Positions 25,401 through 40,400 of a stretch of DNA of 64,000 nt are shown here, in pieces. Below the pieces are notes generated by a model. That model was not told the DNA's origin. It did no database searches and was given only the letters and a program-made list of their open reading frames with translations. The translations under genes were made by a program, and so were the position numbers. This DNA comes from Phoronis australis (Eukaryota > Phoronida > Phoronidae): contig NMRA01000093.1 of the NCBI GenBank assembly GCA_002633005.1, positions 889,296 through 953,295 of the forward strand, given 5' to 3'. The stretch's first letter is position 1, and each line of letters opens with the position of its first letter.

Positions 25401-28400
25401 TGTATCCCTGTGGTTTCGCCGGCCGTGCCGTCGATCCATACCTGGCAGAAGTGTACTTTAAAGGCAAGGCTGATAGTAACCCAGACGTTACCAATAACTT
25501 CAACTTGACCAAGACAATGGAGGGCTTAAGACGTTGTGCGAAAACTGCTGACACACGGCTACCGATCACTCCTGAGATACTGTGCCGGTTGGTCTTCAAC
25601 CTCCACTTAGTCTGCTCCTCCACATATGAAACACACCCATTCAAGACAGCGTACGTTTTGAATTTCTTTGTTTTTAGAATATCAGAGTTGTTTGGCCGAA
25701 ACAATGGAGTTTCCAGGCTGACGAAGCCGCCTTCTTGACTTCTTTTTAACGGAGAACAGGGTCTCCGTTAAAAAGAAGTCATCCAAGACCGAAAAGCAAG
25801 GGAAAATATCGACACTCCATATACATCCCTTAACCCTCCACCCACTTTCATGTATATGCCTGTTGGAAAACATTCTCAATTTTCGCAAAATCAGAGTACC
25901 TAGTGCCCACCAGTTTCTCTGTCATTTTGGAGGAAAACCTCTCACTCGCTATCCGACCAGCGCTATCCTTCACCTTGCAAAAAAACTGGACGCAGATCAT
26001 GGTAGATACGGGTAACACTCATTCCGCATCAGTGCAGCCACAGCGGCAAGCACAGGTGGGTGGACACCAGAACGAAACAGACACGCAGGTAGACGGTCTA
26101 CACACTTACAGACATATAAAACCTATATTCGTTTTAAATCCTAAAACCTATTAGTTTATCATTTGGACTGGTTCTAAACAATAGTTTAATTTTTAAGGCC
26201 TTAAACTGAATAGAGTTTTGGATCGTTGATCATCACATGGGGGTTTGTTCAGTTTCACTGTACAAAGCTTACAAATTGGGACACGTGTTCCTCCCATGTA
26301 GGCTCCTGTTTTTGGTGTTGTCCAAATCTATTCAATTTGGCATGTACTATGCATAATGGATTAACCGTCACTGACGAAAAAGAGCAGTCATTAATACAAA
26401 GTTTAATCACAAAAAGAGGGTGGGTAAATTCATGGCTAACAAAATACTTTTTTTCTATTGAGACGGGTGAGCAAATCAGCGTTGTTCAGAAAAAAATCAT
26501 TGAATTTTTCTCCACAACACTGTATGAGCACTTTATAAACGACAACTTTAAATAAGTAAAAACGATAAGTGTAGCTCATTTCGGGGGCTAAATTGATCCG
26601 AACTCATCAAAAGACAAAGTTCTAAAATTGGCAAAGGAAACATAAAATGGAATAATGGCTGACTGGATTTGAAAGTTCTGGGTAAACCATGTGGGAAGGT
26701 TACCCCAATATACACAAATTAGATGGAGATGTGATAAAATGATGGGCGCGTGATCCAGGTGCACAAGCAAAGATGTGAGTTCATCGACTGTCGTTGTGGC
26801 AACGAGAAGACCAATACTGCCTGTGGACAGCTATACGAGTTCTAAAGCATAGGACAACGGTACATATTTTCGAAGAGAACCATCTCTCCTAGAGCTGACT
26901 GAGTCAGCAAATATGTACTACTAATTTTGAAAGAAATAGCAATCAAATCCATTAACCCACTTTTATCACCACCGCCATCACAGAGATAACAAGTTTTGGT
27001 ACAATTCTCCGCCATGAACTCCTTGTATTCCTTATTTGTACAGTTACCTTTTGCCGCCAATTCCTCACAAAATATATAAAAGGGGATTCGTTGATGGTGC
27101 ATTATCCCTAGCGGCACTTCATCAATAAACGGTGGCACTAAATCTTAAGTTCTTTCCAAACATAATAAATTCAGAATTTTACTTCAGGAATGTTGAGAGG
27201 AAGTTAAGTGTTTTGCTAAAAATCGAAAACTCGTTCTTATCTTCAAAAAATAACGATCAAGCAATAAGAAAACATGAAATCGCGAGTGAGATATGAACAC
27301 AATATTAAAGTAAGACATTAGCACAAACAACGACTAATGAATGTACAAAATATGTTTGACCGTTCTCAATTGTGAATTTGCGTGCGAGGCAAACGTTAGA
27401 GACACTGGATTCCATGAAACTTCTCAGAGCCCAGTTTGAGTAAAATTACTGATTGGACATTGCGTTGGATTCTTGAGCACAGAGACAATCGTGGTTAATG
27501 TTTAAGAGCACTATCTATCCCACAGCAGACCCATTAAGCAAATGTGCACTATTGATTTTGAACGAGAAAGGTATCTATTCTAAGAAACCCACTTTCACCG
27601 CCGCCACCATCACATAGGTTGCAGGTCTTTGTACAATTCTCAGCCATGAACTCCTTATGTTCCTCATCTGTACAGTAGCCTTTGGCAGCGAAATCTTTGC
27701 AGTCTGTGCTGCTGTCCGTACAATCTGCATTTAGAAAATGCATGACTTGAACGTGGTTCCTTACCACATTCCACTGATAAACAAAGCTACGCACTAAATC
27801 TTAAGTTCAAGGGCTCTTCAGACAATACTGACCTGCTCAGATTTTTAAGAGAACGATTTAACACAGTGCTGACCCATAAAGCGACTTTGTCTCACTAGAT
27901 TTGAAGGAGAATTGGATCAATTCTAAGTACATATTCTCGAAGAGAACAGTCTTTCCTACAGTAAACTGAGTAAGTAAAATAGTACTACTAATTTTGAAAG
28001 AAATATGAATTAATTCCAAGAAACACACTTTCATCACCACCGCCATCACAGAGGTTGCAGGTTTTGGTACAATTCTCCGCCATGTACTCCTTATGCTCCT
28101 CATTCGTACAGTAGCCTTTTGCTGCTAAATCCTCACAGTCTGTGGCTTGGTCCGTGCAACCTGGAGAATGGAAAGGATTTGAATGAGAATAGTTCTTGAC
28201 AGTGGTTCACTAACAAATCGAATATATCGTTAATGTATCTTACTGTACGTATATACGCTTAGGTACATGAATATAATATTGATGATTTCATTGTGGGAAT
28301 GTTAAGTGAAACTTGAGTTTTTAATATTTTACTGACAATTTGTCATTTATTAACCAACAAGCATTAGTGCTGAAGAATTACGATGTTTGTAAAATGGAAG

Positions 28401-31400
28401 TCTAACCAGGGTTTCACCCTGAGATTTCAGTGAAGACAATAATTTATAAATACACATACATCTTGGAACGTGTATAATGACAAAAGAGTTAAAAAGTAGA
28501 TTATGGTAGACTTACAAATGTTATATGCTTCTCAAATGAAAATTACAGTTTAGATACACGCTAATAGATACACGTTGGTTGATTTTTCGCAATCCCGTGG
28601 CATGGTGTTTGGTGCCCAATGTTTTTCACGTGAGACACGCGTTCCACTAGGGTGGGGTAATAAATGTTATGCTGCCCAATACAGCACATTTACCGTACTA
28701 ATGCTTATAGGGTAAATCGGATCTGACGATAAAAAACGATTGTCATTTGCTGAGTTTGATAGTATAAAGGGCACATAATTTGATGACTGTCAAAAAATTT
28801 TTCGTCAAAATGAATGACCAAAACATTGAGCTATTCCCACAAGCATTTGTCATCAAGATGTATGCGTGTAGTCTAAAAATTGCAGCTTCATGTATTCAAA
28901 GAAGATAACTAGCCGATTTGGTAGGAAGAAGTGGAGATTCGTACTCATCAGCATGAAAAATATTTCTTTCGTGTGTTTTAATAACAAATGATCTAATGGC
29001 AGATTTGAATTACAATATCTTCAAGAATCCTCTTAGCTTGCTCACTAAGTATGCCTAATTTAGATGTAAATATAATGTGGTTAAAAGGAGATCCAGCTGC
29101 AGAAGCAGAGGAAATGAGCTATTTGGGTGGCATTCTGGAAACTTGAAGACCGACAATGGCCGTCCTAAAACAGAAGAACAGCTGTTATTTTTCAAGGAGA
29201 TCAATCAATCCCAGAGTCGACAGATTATGCAACTATAAGACTACAATTTAAAGAAATACGAATCAATTATACTTCTGTTGCCACCACCGCCGCCGCCATC
29301 ACATAGGTTGCAGGTTTTGGTTCTGCTGCCCAATGCAAAACGTTTACAGTACTGAAGCTTATATACTATATCGGAACTGACGATAAAAGCGGTTGTCAGT
29401 TCATGAAATTGATAGTAAAGAGAGGAAATGATTTAATGATTACCGAGAACCTATATTTTTCGTCAAAATTAATGATCAAAAAATAATTTCAACATTAAGC
29501 TGTCCCGACAAGCATTTGGTATCAAGCTGTATGCGTGTATTCCAAAAATTGCAGCTTCATGTATTCAAAGTAGAAAACTAGCCGATTTTGAAGGAAGAAG
29601 TGGAGATTCGTACTCACTGAGTAATGAAAAATAGCTATTTCATGCGTTGGTATATTACATAATCTATAAGCATATTAGAAAATGAATATCTTGAGTAATC
29701 CACGTAGGTGGTTCAGAAAAGGATAAACAATTTAGATGTAAATATAATGGGGATAATAGGAGGTCCTGCTGCAGAAGCATTGGAAATGAGCTACTCGGGT
29801 GGCATTCTGGAAACTGACAATGGCTGTCCTAAAACACAAGAACTGCTGTTATTTTTCAAAGAGACTAATCAATACTAGAGTCGGCAGATTATGCAACTTT
29901 AAGACTACACTTTAAAGAAATAGGAATCAATTCCAAGTAACCCACTTTCGTTGCCACCACTGCCCCCGCCATCACATAGGTTGCAGGTTTTGGTGCAATT
30001 CTCCGCCATGTACTCCTTATGCTCCTCAGTCGTACAGTAGCCTTTTGCTGCTAAATCCTCACAGTCTGTGGCTTTATCCGCGCAACCTGAACAATGAAAA
30101 GGAATTGAATGAGAATTGTTCTTGACAATGGTTCAATAATAAATTGAATATATCCTGAAATTATCTTACTGTACGTACTTACGTTTCGATACAAGAATCC
30201 AATATTGGTGAATTCAGAGTGGGAATGCTAAGTGAATGTTGAGTTTTCACTATTTTAATGACACTTTGTCATTTATTAAACGCCAAGCATTAGTGCAGAA
30301 GCATTTAGATGTTTGTAAAATGGAAGTCTAACCCAGATATCCCTCATTGATTTTGGTGAAGACAATAATTTATAAATACACATAAATCTTGTAGAGTTTA
30401 ATCTGACGATCGAGTTACAAGCGTAGATATTAGTAGTTTTGAAAATTCTACATGATTCTCAAGTGCAAATTTGCATTGAAGATACTCGCTATAGGCTAAA
30501 CGTGGCTTGAATTTTCGCAATGCCTATATTTTTCGTAAAACTTAATGATCAAAACAATAATTTCAACACTGAGCTGTCCCGACAAGCATTTAGCATAAAG
30601 CTATATGCGTGAATTCTAAAAGTTGCAGCTTCATGTATTCAAAGAAGATAACTTGCCGATTTTAAGGAAGAATGCAGATTCGTACTCATCAGTAATGAAA
30701 ATAGCTGTTTCATATGTTGGAATAATAAATGATCTAATGGCAGATCTTCAGTAATCCACTTAGCTTGCTCACCAAATAAGACCAAGTTAGATGGAAATAT
30801 TATAGAGTTAATAGGAGATCCTGCTGCAGAAGCAGGGGAATTGAGCTAATCGGGTGGCATTCTAGAACCTTGAAGACTGACAATGTCTCTCCTAAAACAC
30901 AAGAACTGCTATTATTTTTCAAAGAGACCAATTAATCCTAGAGTCGACAGATGATGCAACTATAAAACTACAATTTAAGGAAATAGGAATCAGTTCCAAG
31001 TAACTCACTTTCGTTGCCACCACCGCCGCCGCCATCGCATAGGTTGCAGGTTTTGGTACAATTCTCCGCCATGTACTCCTTATGCTCCTCATTCGTACAG
31101 TAGCCTTTTCCTGCTAAATCCTCACAGTCTGTGGCTTGGTCCGTGCAACCTGAATAATGGAAAGGAATTGAATGAGAATTGTTCTTGACAATGGTTCAAT
31201 AACAAATCGAATATATCGTGAATGTATCTTACTGTGCGTATATACACTAGGTACATGAATCTAATATTGATGACTTCATTGTCTAAATGTTAAGTTAAAC
31301 TTGAGTTTTTAATACTTTATTGACAATTTGTCATTTATTAACTACCAAGCAATAGTGCTGAAGAATTACGTAGGTAAAATGGAAGTCTAACCAGGGTTTC

Positions 31401-34400
31401 ACCCTGAGATTTCAGTGAAGAAAATAATTTCTAAATACACATACATCTTGGAATGTGTATAAGCAATAGAGTTAAAAAGTAGATAATGGTAGACTAGAAA
31501 ATGTTATATGCTTCTCAATTGAAAAATTATAGTTTGGATACACGCTAATAGATACACGTTAGATGATTATTCGCAATCCCGTGGCCTCGTGTTTGGTGCC
31601 CGATATTTTTCAAGTGAGACACGCGTTCCACTGGGGTGAGACAGTAAGAGTTCTGCTGCCCAATGCAGCACATTTACCGTACTGAAGGTTATAGGGTAAA
31701 TCGGATCTAACGATAAAAAACGGTTGTCATGTGCTGAGTTTGATAGTATAAAGGGCACATAATATGATGAATGCCAAAACCTTATCTTTTTCGTCAAAAT
31801 GAATGATCAAAACAATAAGTACAACATTGAGCTATTACTACAAGCATTTGTCATCAAGCTGTATGCGTGTAGTCTAAAAATTGCAGCTTCATGTATTCAA
31901 AGAAGATAACTAGCCGATTTGGAAGGACAAAGTGGAGATTCGTATTCATCAGTAATGAAAAATAGTTCTTTCATGTGTTTTAATAACAAATGATCTAATG
32001 GCAGATTAGAAATAGCATATCATCAAGAATCCACTTAGCTTGCTCGCCAAGTATGCCTTATTTAGATGTAAATGTATTGTGGTTAATAGAAGATCCTGCT
32101 GCAGAAGCAGAGGAAATGAGCTACTTGGGTGGCATTCTGGAAACTTGAAGAAAGAAAATGTCTCCTAAAACAGAAGAACTGCTGATATTTTTCAAAGAGA
32201 CCAATAAATCCTAGAGTCGACAGATTATGCAACTATAAGACTACACTTTAAAGAAATAGGAATGAATTTCAAGTAACCCACTTTCGTTGCCACCACCGCC
32301 GCCGCCATCACATAGGTTGCAGGTTTTGGTGCAATTCTCCGCCATGTACTCCTTATGCTCCTCATTCGTACAGTAGCCTTTTTCTGCTAAATCCTCACAG
32401 TCTGTCGCTTGATCCGAGCAACCTGAACAATGGAAAGGAATTGAATGAGAATTGTTCTTGACAATGGTTCAATAATAAATCGAAAATATCCTTAAATTAT
32501 CTTACTGTAGATACTTACGTTTCGATACAAGAATCCAATACTGTTGAATTCAGAGTGGGAATGCTAAGTGAATGTTGAGTTTTCACTATTTTATTGACAA
32601 TTTGTCATTTGTTGAACACCAAGCATTAGTGCAGAAACATTAAGATGTTTGTAAAATGGAAGTCTAACCCAGATATCCCTCATTGATTTTGGTGAAGACA
32701 ATAATTTATAAATACACATAAATCCTGTAGAGTGTAATCTGACAATCGAGTTACAAGCGTAGATATTGGTAGTTTTGAAAATTCTACATGATTCTCAAGT
32801 GCAAATTTGCGTTGAAGATACTCGCTATAGGCTAAACGTGGCTTGAATTTTCGCAATGCCTATATTTTTCGTAAAACTTAATGATCAAAACAATAACTTC
32901 AACATTGAGCTGTCCCGACAAGCATTTGGCATCAAGCTGTATGCGTGAATTCTAAAAGTTGCAGCTTCATGTATTCAAAGAAGATAACTTGCCGATTTTA
33001 AGGAAGAATGCAGATTCGTACTCATCAGTAATGAAAATAGCTGTTTCATATGTTGGAATAATAAATGATCTAATGGCAGATTAGAAATAGAATATCTTCA
33101 GTAATCCACTTAGCTTGCTCACCAAATAAGACCAAGTTAGATGGAAATATTATAGAGTTAATAGGAGATCCTGCTGCAGAAGCAGGGGAATTGAGCTAAT
33201 CGGGTGGCATTCTAGAACCTTGAAGACTGACAATGTCTCTCCTAAAACACAAGAACTGCTATTATTTTTCAAAGAGACCAATTAATCCTAGAGTCGACAG
33301 ATGATGCAACTATAAAACTACAATTTAAGGAAATAGGAATCAGTTCCAAGTAACCCACTTTCGTTGCCACCTCCGCCGCCGCCATCGCATAGGTTGCAGG
33401 TTTTGGTGCAATTCTCCGCCATGTACTCCTTATGCTCCTCATTCGTACAGTAGCCTTTTCCTGCTAAATCCTCACAGTCTGTGGCTTGGTCCGTGCAACC
33501 TGAATAATGGAAAGGAATTGAATGAGAATTGTTCTTGACAATGGTTCAATAACAAATCGAATATATCGTGAATGTATCTTACTGTGCGTATGTACGCTTC
33601 GGTACATGAATCTAATATTGATGATTTCATTGTCTAAATGTTAAGTTAAACTTGAGTTTTTAATACTTTATTGACAATTTGTCATTTATTAACTACCAAG
33701 CAATAGTGCTGAAGAATTACGTTTGTAAAATGAAAGTCTAACCTGGGTTTCACCCTGAGATTTCAGTGAAGAAAATAATTTCTAAATACACATACATCTT
33801 GGAATGTGTATAAGCATTAGAGTTAAAAAGTAGATAATGGTAGACTAGAAAATGTTATATGCTTCTCAATTGAAAAATTATAGTTTGGATACACGCTAAT
33901 AGATACACGTTAGATGATTATTCGCAATCCCGTGGCCTCGTGTTTGGTGCCCGATATTTTTCAAGTGAGACACGCGTTCCACTGGGGTGAGACAGTAAGA
34001 GTTCTGCTGCCCAATGCAGCACATTTACCGTACTGAAGGTTATAGGGTAAATCGGATCTAACGATAAAAAACGGTTGTCATGTGCTGAGTTTGATAGTAT
34101 AAAGGGCACATAATATGATGAATGCCAAAACCTTATCTTTTTCGTCAAAATGAATGATCAAAACAATAAGTACAACATTGAGCTATTACTACAAGCATTT
34201 GTCATCAAGCTGTATGCGTGTAGTCTAAAAATTGCAGCTTCATGTATTCAAAGAAGATAACTAGCCGATTTGGAAGGACGAAGTGGAGATTCGTATTCAT
34301 CAGTAATGAAAAATAGTTCTTTCATGTATTTTAATAACAAATGATCTAATGGCAGATTAGAAATAGAATATCTTCAAGAATCCACTTAGCTTGCTCACCA

Positions 34401-37400
34401 AGTATGCCTTATTTAGATGTAAATGTAATGTGGTTAATAGAAGATCCTGCTGCAGAAGCAGAGGAAATGAGCTACTTGGGTGGCATTCTGGAAACTTGAA
34501 GAAAGAAAATGTCTCCTAAAACAGAAGAACTGCTGTTATTTTTCAAAGAGACCAATAAATCCTAGAGTCGACAGATTATGCAACTATAAGACTACACTTT
34601 AAAGAAATAGGAAAATTTCAAGTAACCCACTTTCGTTGCCACCACCGCTGCCGCCATCACATAGGTTGCAGGTTTTGGTGCAATTCTCCGCCATGTACTC
34701 CTTCTGCTCCTCATTCGTACAGTAGCCTTTTTCTGCTAAATCCTCACAGTCTATGGCTTGATCCGAGCAACCTGAACAATGGAAAGGAATTGAATGAGAA
34801 TTGTTCTTGACAATGGTTCAATAATAAATCGAAAATATCCTTAAATTATCTTACTGTAGATACTTACGTTTCGATACAAGAATCCAATATTGTTGAATTC
34901 AGAGTGGGAATGCTAAGTGAATGTTGAGTTTTAACTATTTTATTGACAATTTGTCATTTGTTGAACACCAAGCATTAGTGCAGAAACATTAAGATGTTTG
35001 AAAAATGGAAGTCTAACCCGGATATCCCTCTGTGATTTTGGTGTAATTTATAAATACACATAAATCTTGGAGAGGGTAATATGAGAATCGAGTAACAAGC
35101 GTAGATATTGGTAGTTTTGAAAATGCTAGATGATTCTAAATTGCAAATTTGCATTTAAGATACGCGATATAGTCTAAACGTGGCATGAATGTTCGTAATC
35201 CCTATATTTTTCGTAAAAATTAACGATCAAAACAGTAATTTCAACATTGAGCTGTCCTGACAAGCATTTGGCATCAAGCTGTATGCATGTAGTCTAAAAA
35301 TTGCTGCTTCCTGTATTCAAAGAAGATAACTTGCCAATTTGGAAGGAAGAATTGGAGATTCGTTCTCATCAGTAATGAAATATAGCTCTTTCATTTGTTG
35401 GAATAACAAATGATCTAATGGCAGATTAGAGAATGTATATCTTGAGTAATCCACCTTGCTCATCAAGTATGCACAATTTTGATAGAAATATAATGAGGTT
35501 AATAGGAAATCCTGAGCTAATTGGGTCGCTTTCTGAAAAGTTGAAGACCGACAATGACTGTCTTACAACACAAGAATGTTTGTGTTGTTATTCAAAGAGA
35601 CCAATCTATCCTTGGGTCAACAGATTAAGCGACATTCGGAGCCTACAACTACAATTGATAGAAATAGGAATCAATTCCAAGTAACCCACTTTCATTGCCA
35701 CTACCGCCGCCACCATCACATAGGTTGCAGGTCTTGGTACAATTCTCCGCCATGTACTCCTTATGCTCCTCATGTGTACAGTAGCCTTTTGCTGCTAAAT
35801 CCTCACAGTCTGCACTGCTGTCTGTGCAATCTGCGCAAATGAAATTGGCTAATAAGAAATTGTTCCTGGCGACATTGATCAATAAAGAGAAAGTATTGTG
35901 TACTAATTGTTAAATTGACAAGGTCTATCCAAAATTACTATATTGTGAATTTCATTTGCGGTATGCCTGGAAGGAGTTACGAGCGTTTTAGTAAAAATCG
36001 CAGTTTGTCAGACAATGCATTATTTTATTGATGAGATAGTCCGAGAACAATTCGTCATCAAGCTCTATGCGTGTAGTTCAGAAATGCCAGCTTCAGTTAA
36101 TTATGGACGATAATGACCCGACTTTGGCGGATCGAGAAGCGGTTCGTACTCATCAGTAAAAAAACTATCTAGTTTAGATGACGGAATAAAAACGATCTAA
36201 TGGCGGCTAAGGACAAGAACTTTTGAGTAAAGCATGTAGGTTGTACGCAAATGAGGCGGAAATTTGATGAAATTAATGGGGGAACCTGCAGCAGTACCAG
36301 GGATTTGGGATCACTACAGCCATCACACAGATCGCAGGTTTTGGTGCAATTCTCCGCCATGAACTTCTTGTGTAGTTCATTTGTACAGTAGCCTTTTGAT
36401 GTCAAATTTTCAGTCTGTGCTGCTGTCCGTGCAATCTTCATAATAGAAAGTTATTAAATGAAAATTGTCGCTTACAACATTTCGTAAGCGAACATGTACT
36501 GTAATTATCGTTCGTACATAAGTTCGACACAAAAACCTTAATAATTTTGATTTCATTGTGGAATGTTGAGTGAAAATCGGGTTTTTACTGATAACACGTC
36601 CTTCATTAAACACCAAAAAATTATTGCTCTAGCATTACGATATTTGTAAAGTGGAAGTCTAACCTGATTAACGCAACCTTACCCTGTACCTTTAGCGTAA
36701 ACCATAACTTATAATTACACACAGAGCTTGCAAAGTGTAATCCGACAATCGAGTTGTATTTGCATAGCTAATTTTGAACGAAGTAACACACTTTCATCGC
36801 CGCCAACGCCGCCGCCATCACAGAGGTCGCAAGTTTTGGTACAGTTTTCCGCCATGTACTCCTTGTATTCCTCATTTGTACAGTATCCTTTTGCCGCTAA
36901 TTCCTCACAATCTGTACTGCTGTCCGTGCAATCTGTGTAAAAGAAATGGGTTGACTGACAGCTGTTTCTAACGACGGTTCACTAATACAGCGAACATATT
37001 GTAAAGTGAATATTAAAGATCCACACTCGGCTATGCTTCGACAAAATATTTTTATCTCGAAAAAGCGCACTCCTCAGATGAATTGCAATAACGCACGGAC
37101 GTGCTTGATTTTTGCTGCCCTGCGAAGTTTCCATGGTAGTCATGTGCCTCTCTTTTCCCCAGGAATATAATCACTTCCTAAATTGATTTTGAATTTTAAA
37201 TATTAGACAAAAGCCTATTTTAAAAAGAGACAAAATTTTACAATCGTTATACCCGTTAACTAAAACTTAAACATTCCGCGATTGAAAGGGCAAACGGGAT
37301 TGGGACGTGCAGTGAACAGCTTTCTAAGAGCTGATTGTCAGCAATGCGAAAATATTTTATGTTAGGAGCACGACGCAATATTTATTTGTCTCTTGGTCAC

Positions 37401-40400
37401 ACAAAGTGCAGCTGTGGCAGTGTGTTCAACCTGGATGCGGAGTGGTGATGTCCGCGGTCATGCGGCCGGGTTCCGGTTATACGGATGCTTCATGCGTTAA
37501 TACTTATATTTTACACTTAGCGATAACAACCTTTCGTCCTGAAGATATTTTCCACTAGTTGGTATTTGATAAGAAACAGGCTGTCTGTCATGAAATCTCA
37601 TGAAGTTAATTAAGTGCAAATTTCATCCTTTCCTATGACGTACAACTATCTCAACAAAACAGTTTATGTTATATAACAATTCCGGGACATCTTGTGTTGT
37701 TGTTTATTATGCCACTGACCAGTGCCCACTCATAATGAAACCCTACATGTATATCCAAACAGCTGTCCAGACCCCATTCATGTTTAGGAGCTGAATGAAA
37801 TCACCGGAACTCTCAATATTGTTGTTGTTTTGCACTCACAACCCACACATAATTCTATCCACTATATATATTGTAGCTAGAGTTAATAAATTTGTGTGTC
37901 AGTAGCAACTCAACCACTGTGTTTTTATGCTGCTCTCCATCGACTTGTTGTTGCTACCTTGTTTGCCAACTATCTACCGTTCAACCAAGAACCGGGTAAC
38001 CTCAACTATACTATCACGACCATCCCCACGCTAGTGGAATCCGTGTCTCCACATTACTGATATTTCCATCACTGTCACTCATCGTTGGCCGTAAGCTGCC
38101 TAACAAAGTTGCAAGAGACCACCGCTACAGGTACATGTATCTTACTTTTCCTTGTCTAATATTTTCGCAAGATGTCAGGAGAGTGACTCAATTTTACTTA
38201 ATTATTGTGACCGTGTATGTTTGTTGTACTGTTTAAATTGTTAACTCCCTGTTAAACACGCTAAGCCCCGTGGAAAAGGCGTCTTTGTTATTCAACAGTT
38301 CCGGAATGAAACTCACTTACGACTTACCAGCAAATCTGCTATGGCGTTCATTATAAGAGAGGATTTATATGAACTTCGTGCCCACGGATTTCGTTTGGAT
38401 TAACTTTTAGGCACTGACCGTTTCATTAAATTTGTTCTCACCATCTAAAAAGGGTTAAAAATGTGTGCTACTTTGTCTTTAAGTTGACAAGTTCTAGCCA
38501 AAAAATACTTTGTGACTTTCAATTCAGGAATAATGACAGAAAGGTAAGAGTTTTACTAAAAATGAACAGTTCACCATTAACTTCAAACACTACTGACTCA
38601 GTATAAAGATATTTTTTAAATGAAAACATTAACGAGGCAAAGATATAATGGTGTGGTATGACATTATCGTAAGCAACGACTTATGTACACACAAAAAATT
38701 GCAAGGGTAATCGAACAACAGGGCTAGAAACATACTTTGAGGTGCACTTCAAGAGTGTTTTCGACCAAACATTCGCAAACTATGCTTAGTTAAGCTTCAA
38801 ACATCACTGCTCTAGTGTTAAGATATTTGTAAGAAGGAAACCTACACTGTGACACTAGTACAAGAAAAAACTCGTGAACTCCCAAAAAACCTTCAAAGGG
38901 TAATAATAAAAACGAGTTAGAAACGTGATTTTTCGTAGACTTGAAGATGTTTTGTGGATCTCAGTTGCAAAGTTGCGTGTGAGATACAACTTACAGGTGC
39001 AAATTGCATGAATCTTTACACCATTGTGGTCCGTCTTAATTCCCAAGTTTTAAGAAACGAGCACACTTTGGTCCGAGGAGAGATCCTATTTTCTGTTTTC
39101 CCTAATGCTCAGCATGCAGGAGATACAAGTATTTTGCTTAATGGAAAAATGACAATGAGGATACAAAGAGATCATCTGTGGCGGAAGTTGATAGAACAAA
39201 ACGGGCGACAAAGCAATGACTACCAAAATATATCTTTTAGGACACACCCTCAAACCAATGCTGTTTATCAAAACACCTATGCTAAAATTTCTCACCAACT
39301 TGTTTGCACATGATCTTAAGAAATGCCGGCTTCGAGTTAATAAAAACGATTCATAACTCTCCGATTTCATAGGATTAGGTGACGGTTTGTTTTCAACAAT
39401 GTTGTAGCAATTTTTTAGTTAAGAAAACCTAATTGAGAGAATGAACTAATGCCTGATTACGACAGTAAATTCTGCTTCAGCCACAAGGAAGTGTAGATGG
39501 CGACATTCGTGAGATATCCGGGTACACTAGCGTAGTGACATACTGTACATTGTACATGCAGACCGACACTGACAATGGACAGCTAAGTTGTTAGGCACAG
39601 TGCCAGTGGTAGTTACACTTTAAAGGCGAAGGCAACCTTTTTCCATGTCATTTTGAGCTAAAATAAGGTTGATTGGTTATCCTAGACATATTTTCCACTT
39701 AATTACAGCTTTTCGTAATTTTATTAATTACTCGTCCGCTACTCCGGAAGTGACGTTTTAGGAGGCAAGCATTTCGCGCCAATTTCTTTTCATATAGTCT
39801 GACTGTGAGGGCTGCCGAGTCAGTCATTGTTCTACCTCGGTTGTGTTAAGTTCCGTCGTCGTTTGCTTTCATTTACTAGTCAGTCAACATGCCACACTGT
39901 TGCTGCGTACCACGATGTACTAATTATCGGCTCACGCACGCTTTGGGAGTACCTTTGCATCGCTTTCCAATGGATGACACACTTCGCCGTACTTGGCTCG
40001 TTCGTGTGAAGAACGCAGCGTTACCCGTCCACGCAACGTACAAAGACTTGGAGAATTACCGTGTGTGTGGCAAGCACTTTTTGCCGTCCGATTACGAAAG
40101 GGATTTGTACGCTGAACTGATGAAAGTCCCTGCGAAACAACGTCTGAAGAAGGATGCCATTTCGTCTGTGTTGATTCCCGGCAGTGCCCCGTCGCCACCC
40201 CCGAGAAGTGTGTTTTTGAAGCGAGAAGCCTCACGAGCTGTGGCCAGTACAGTGACTGGAGCCAGTGGAGGCACTTCATCTACTGTCACCCGTGCCTCCG
40301 AACGTAACCCAGAGCGTGCAATTCCTGGAACCAGTAGTGATTCGCCCTGTGCTGTTTTCTCCAGCCCAGAGCCTCTAAGCAACCCTGCAGCGATATTGAG

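Larger units (their letters stand above)
30520..35220. repeat. 2.35-kb tandem dimer duplication (two copies)
   Basis: Segment about 30,520-32,870 is repeated at about 32,870-35,220 with an offset of 2,350 bp; a 231-bp intronic stretch at 31,567-31,797 encodes the same 76 codons as 33,918-34,148. Each copy holds two ShKT exons, with exon-to-exon spacing alternating 1.27 and 1.07 kb. The copies differ only at scattered bases, so the duplication is recent. Confidence 0.92.

Noticed and set aside
31567-34148. Two identical 76-codon minus-strand frames at 31,567-31,797 and 33,918-34,148 as genes
   Set aside because: They lie wholly in duplicated intron sequence; their identity comes from the 2.35-kb duplication, not coding constraint.
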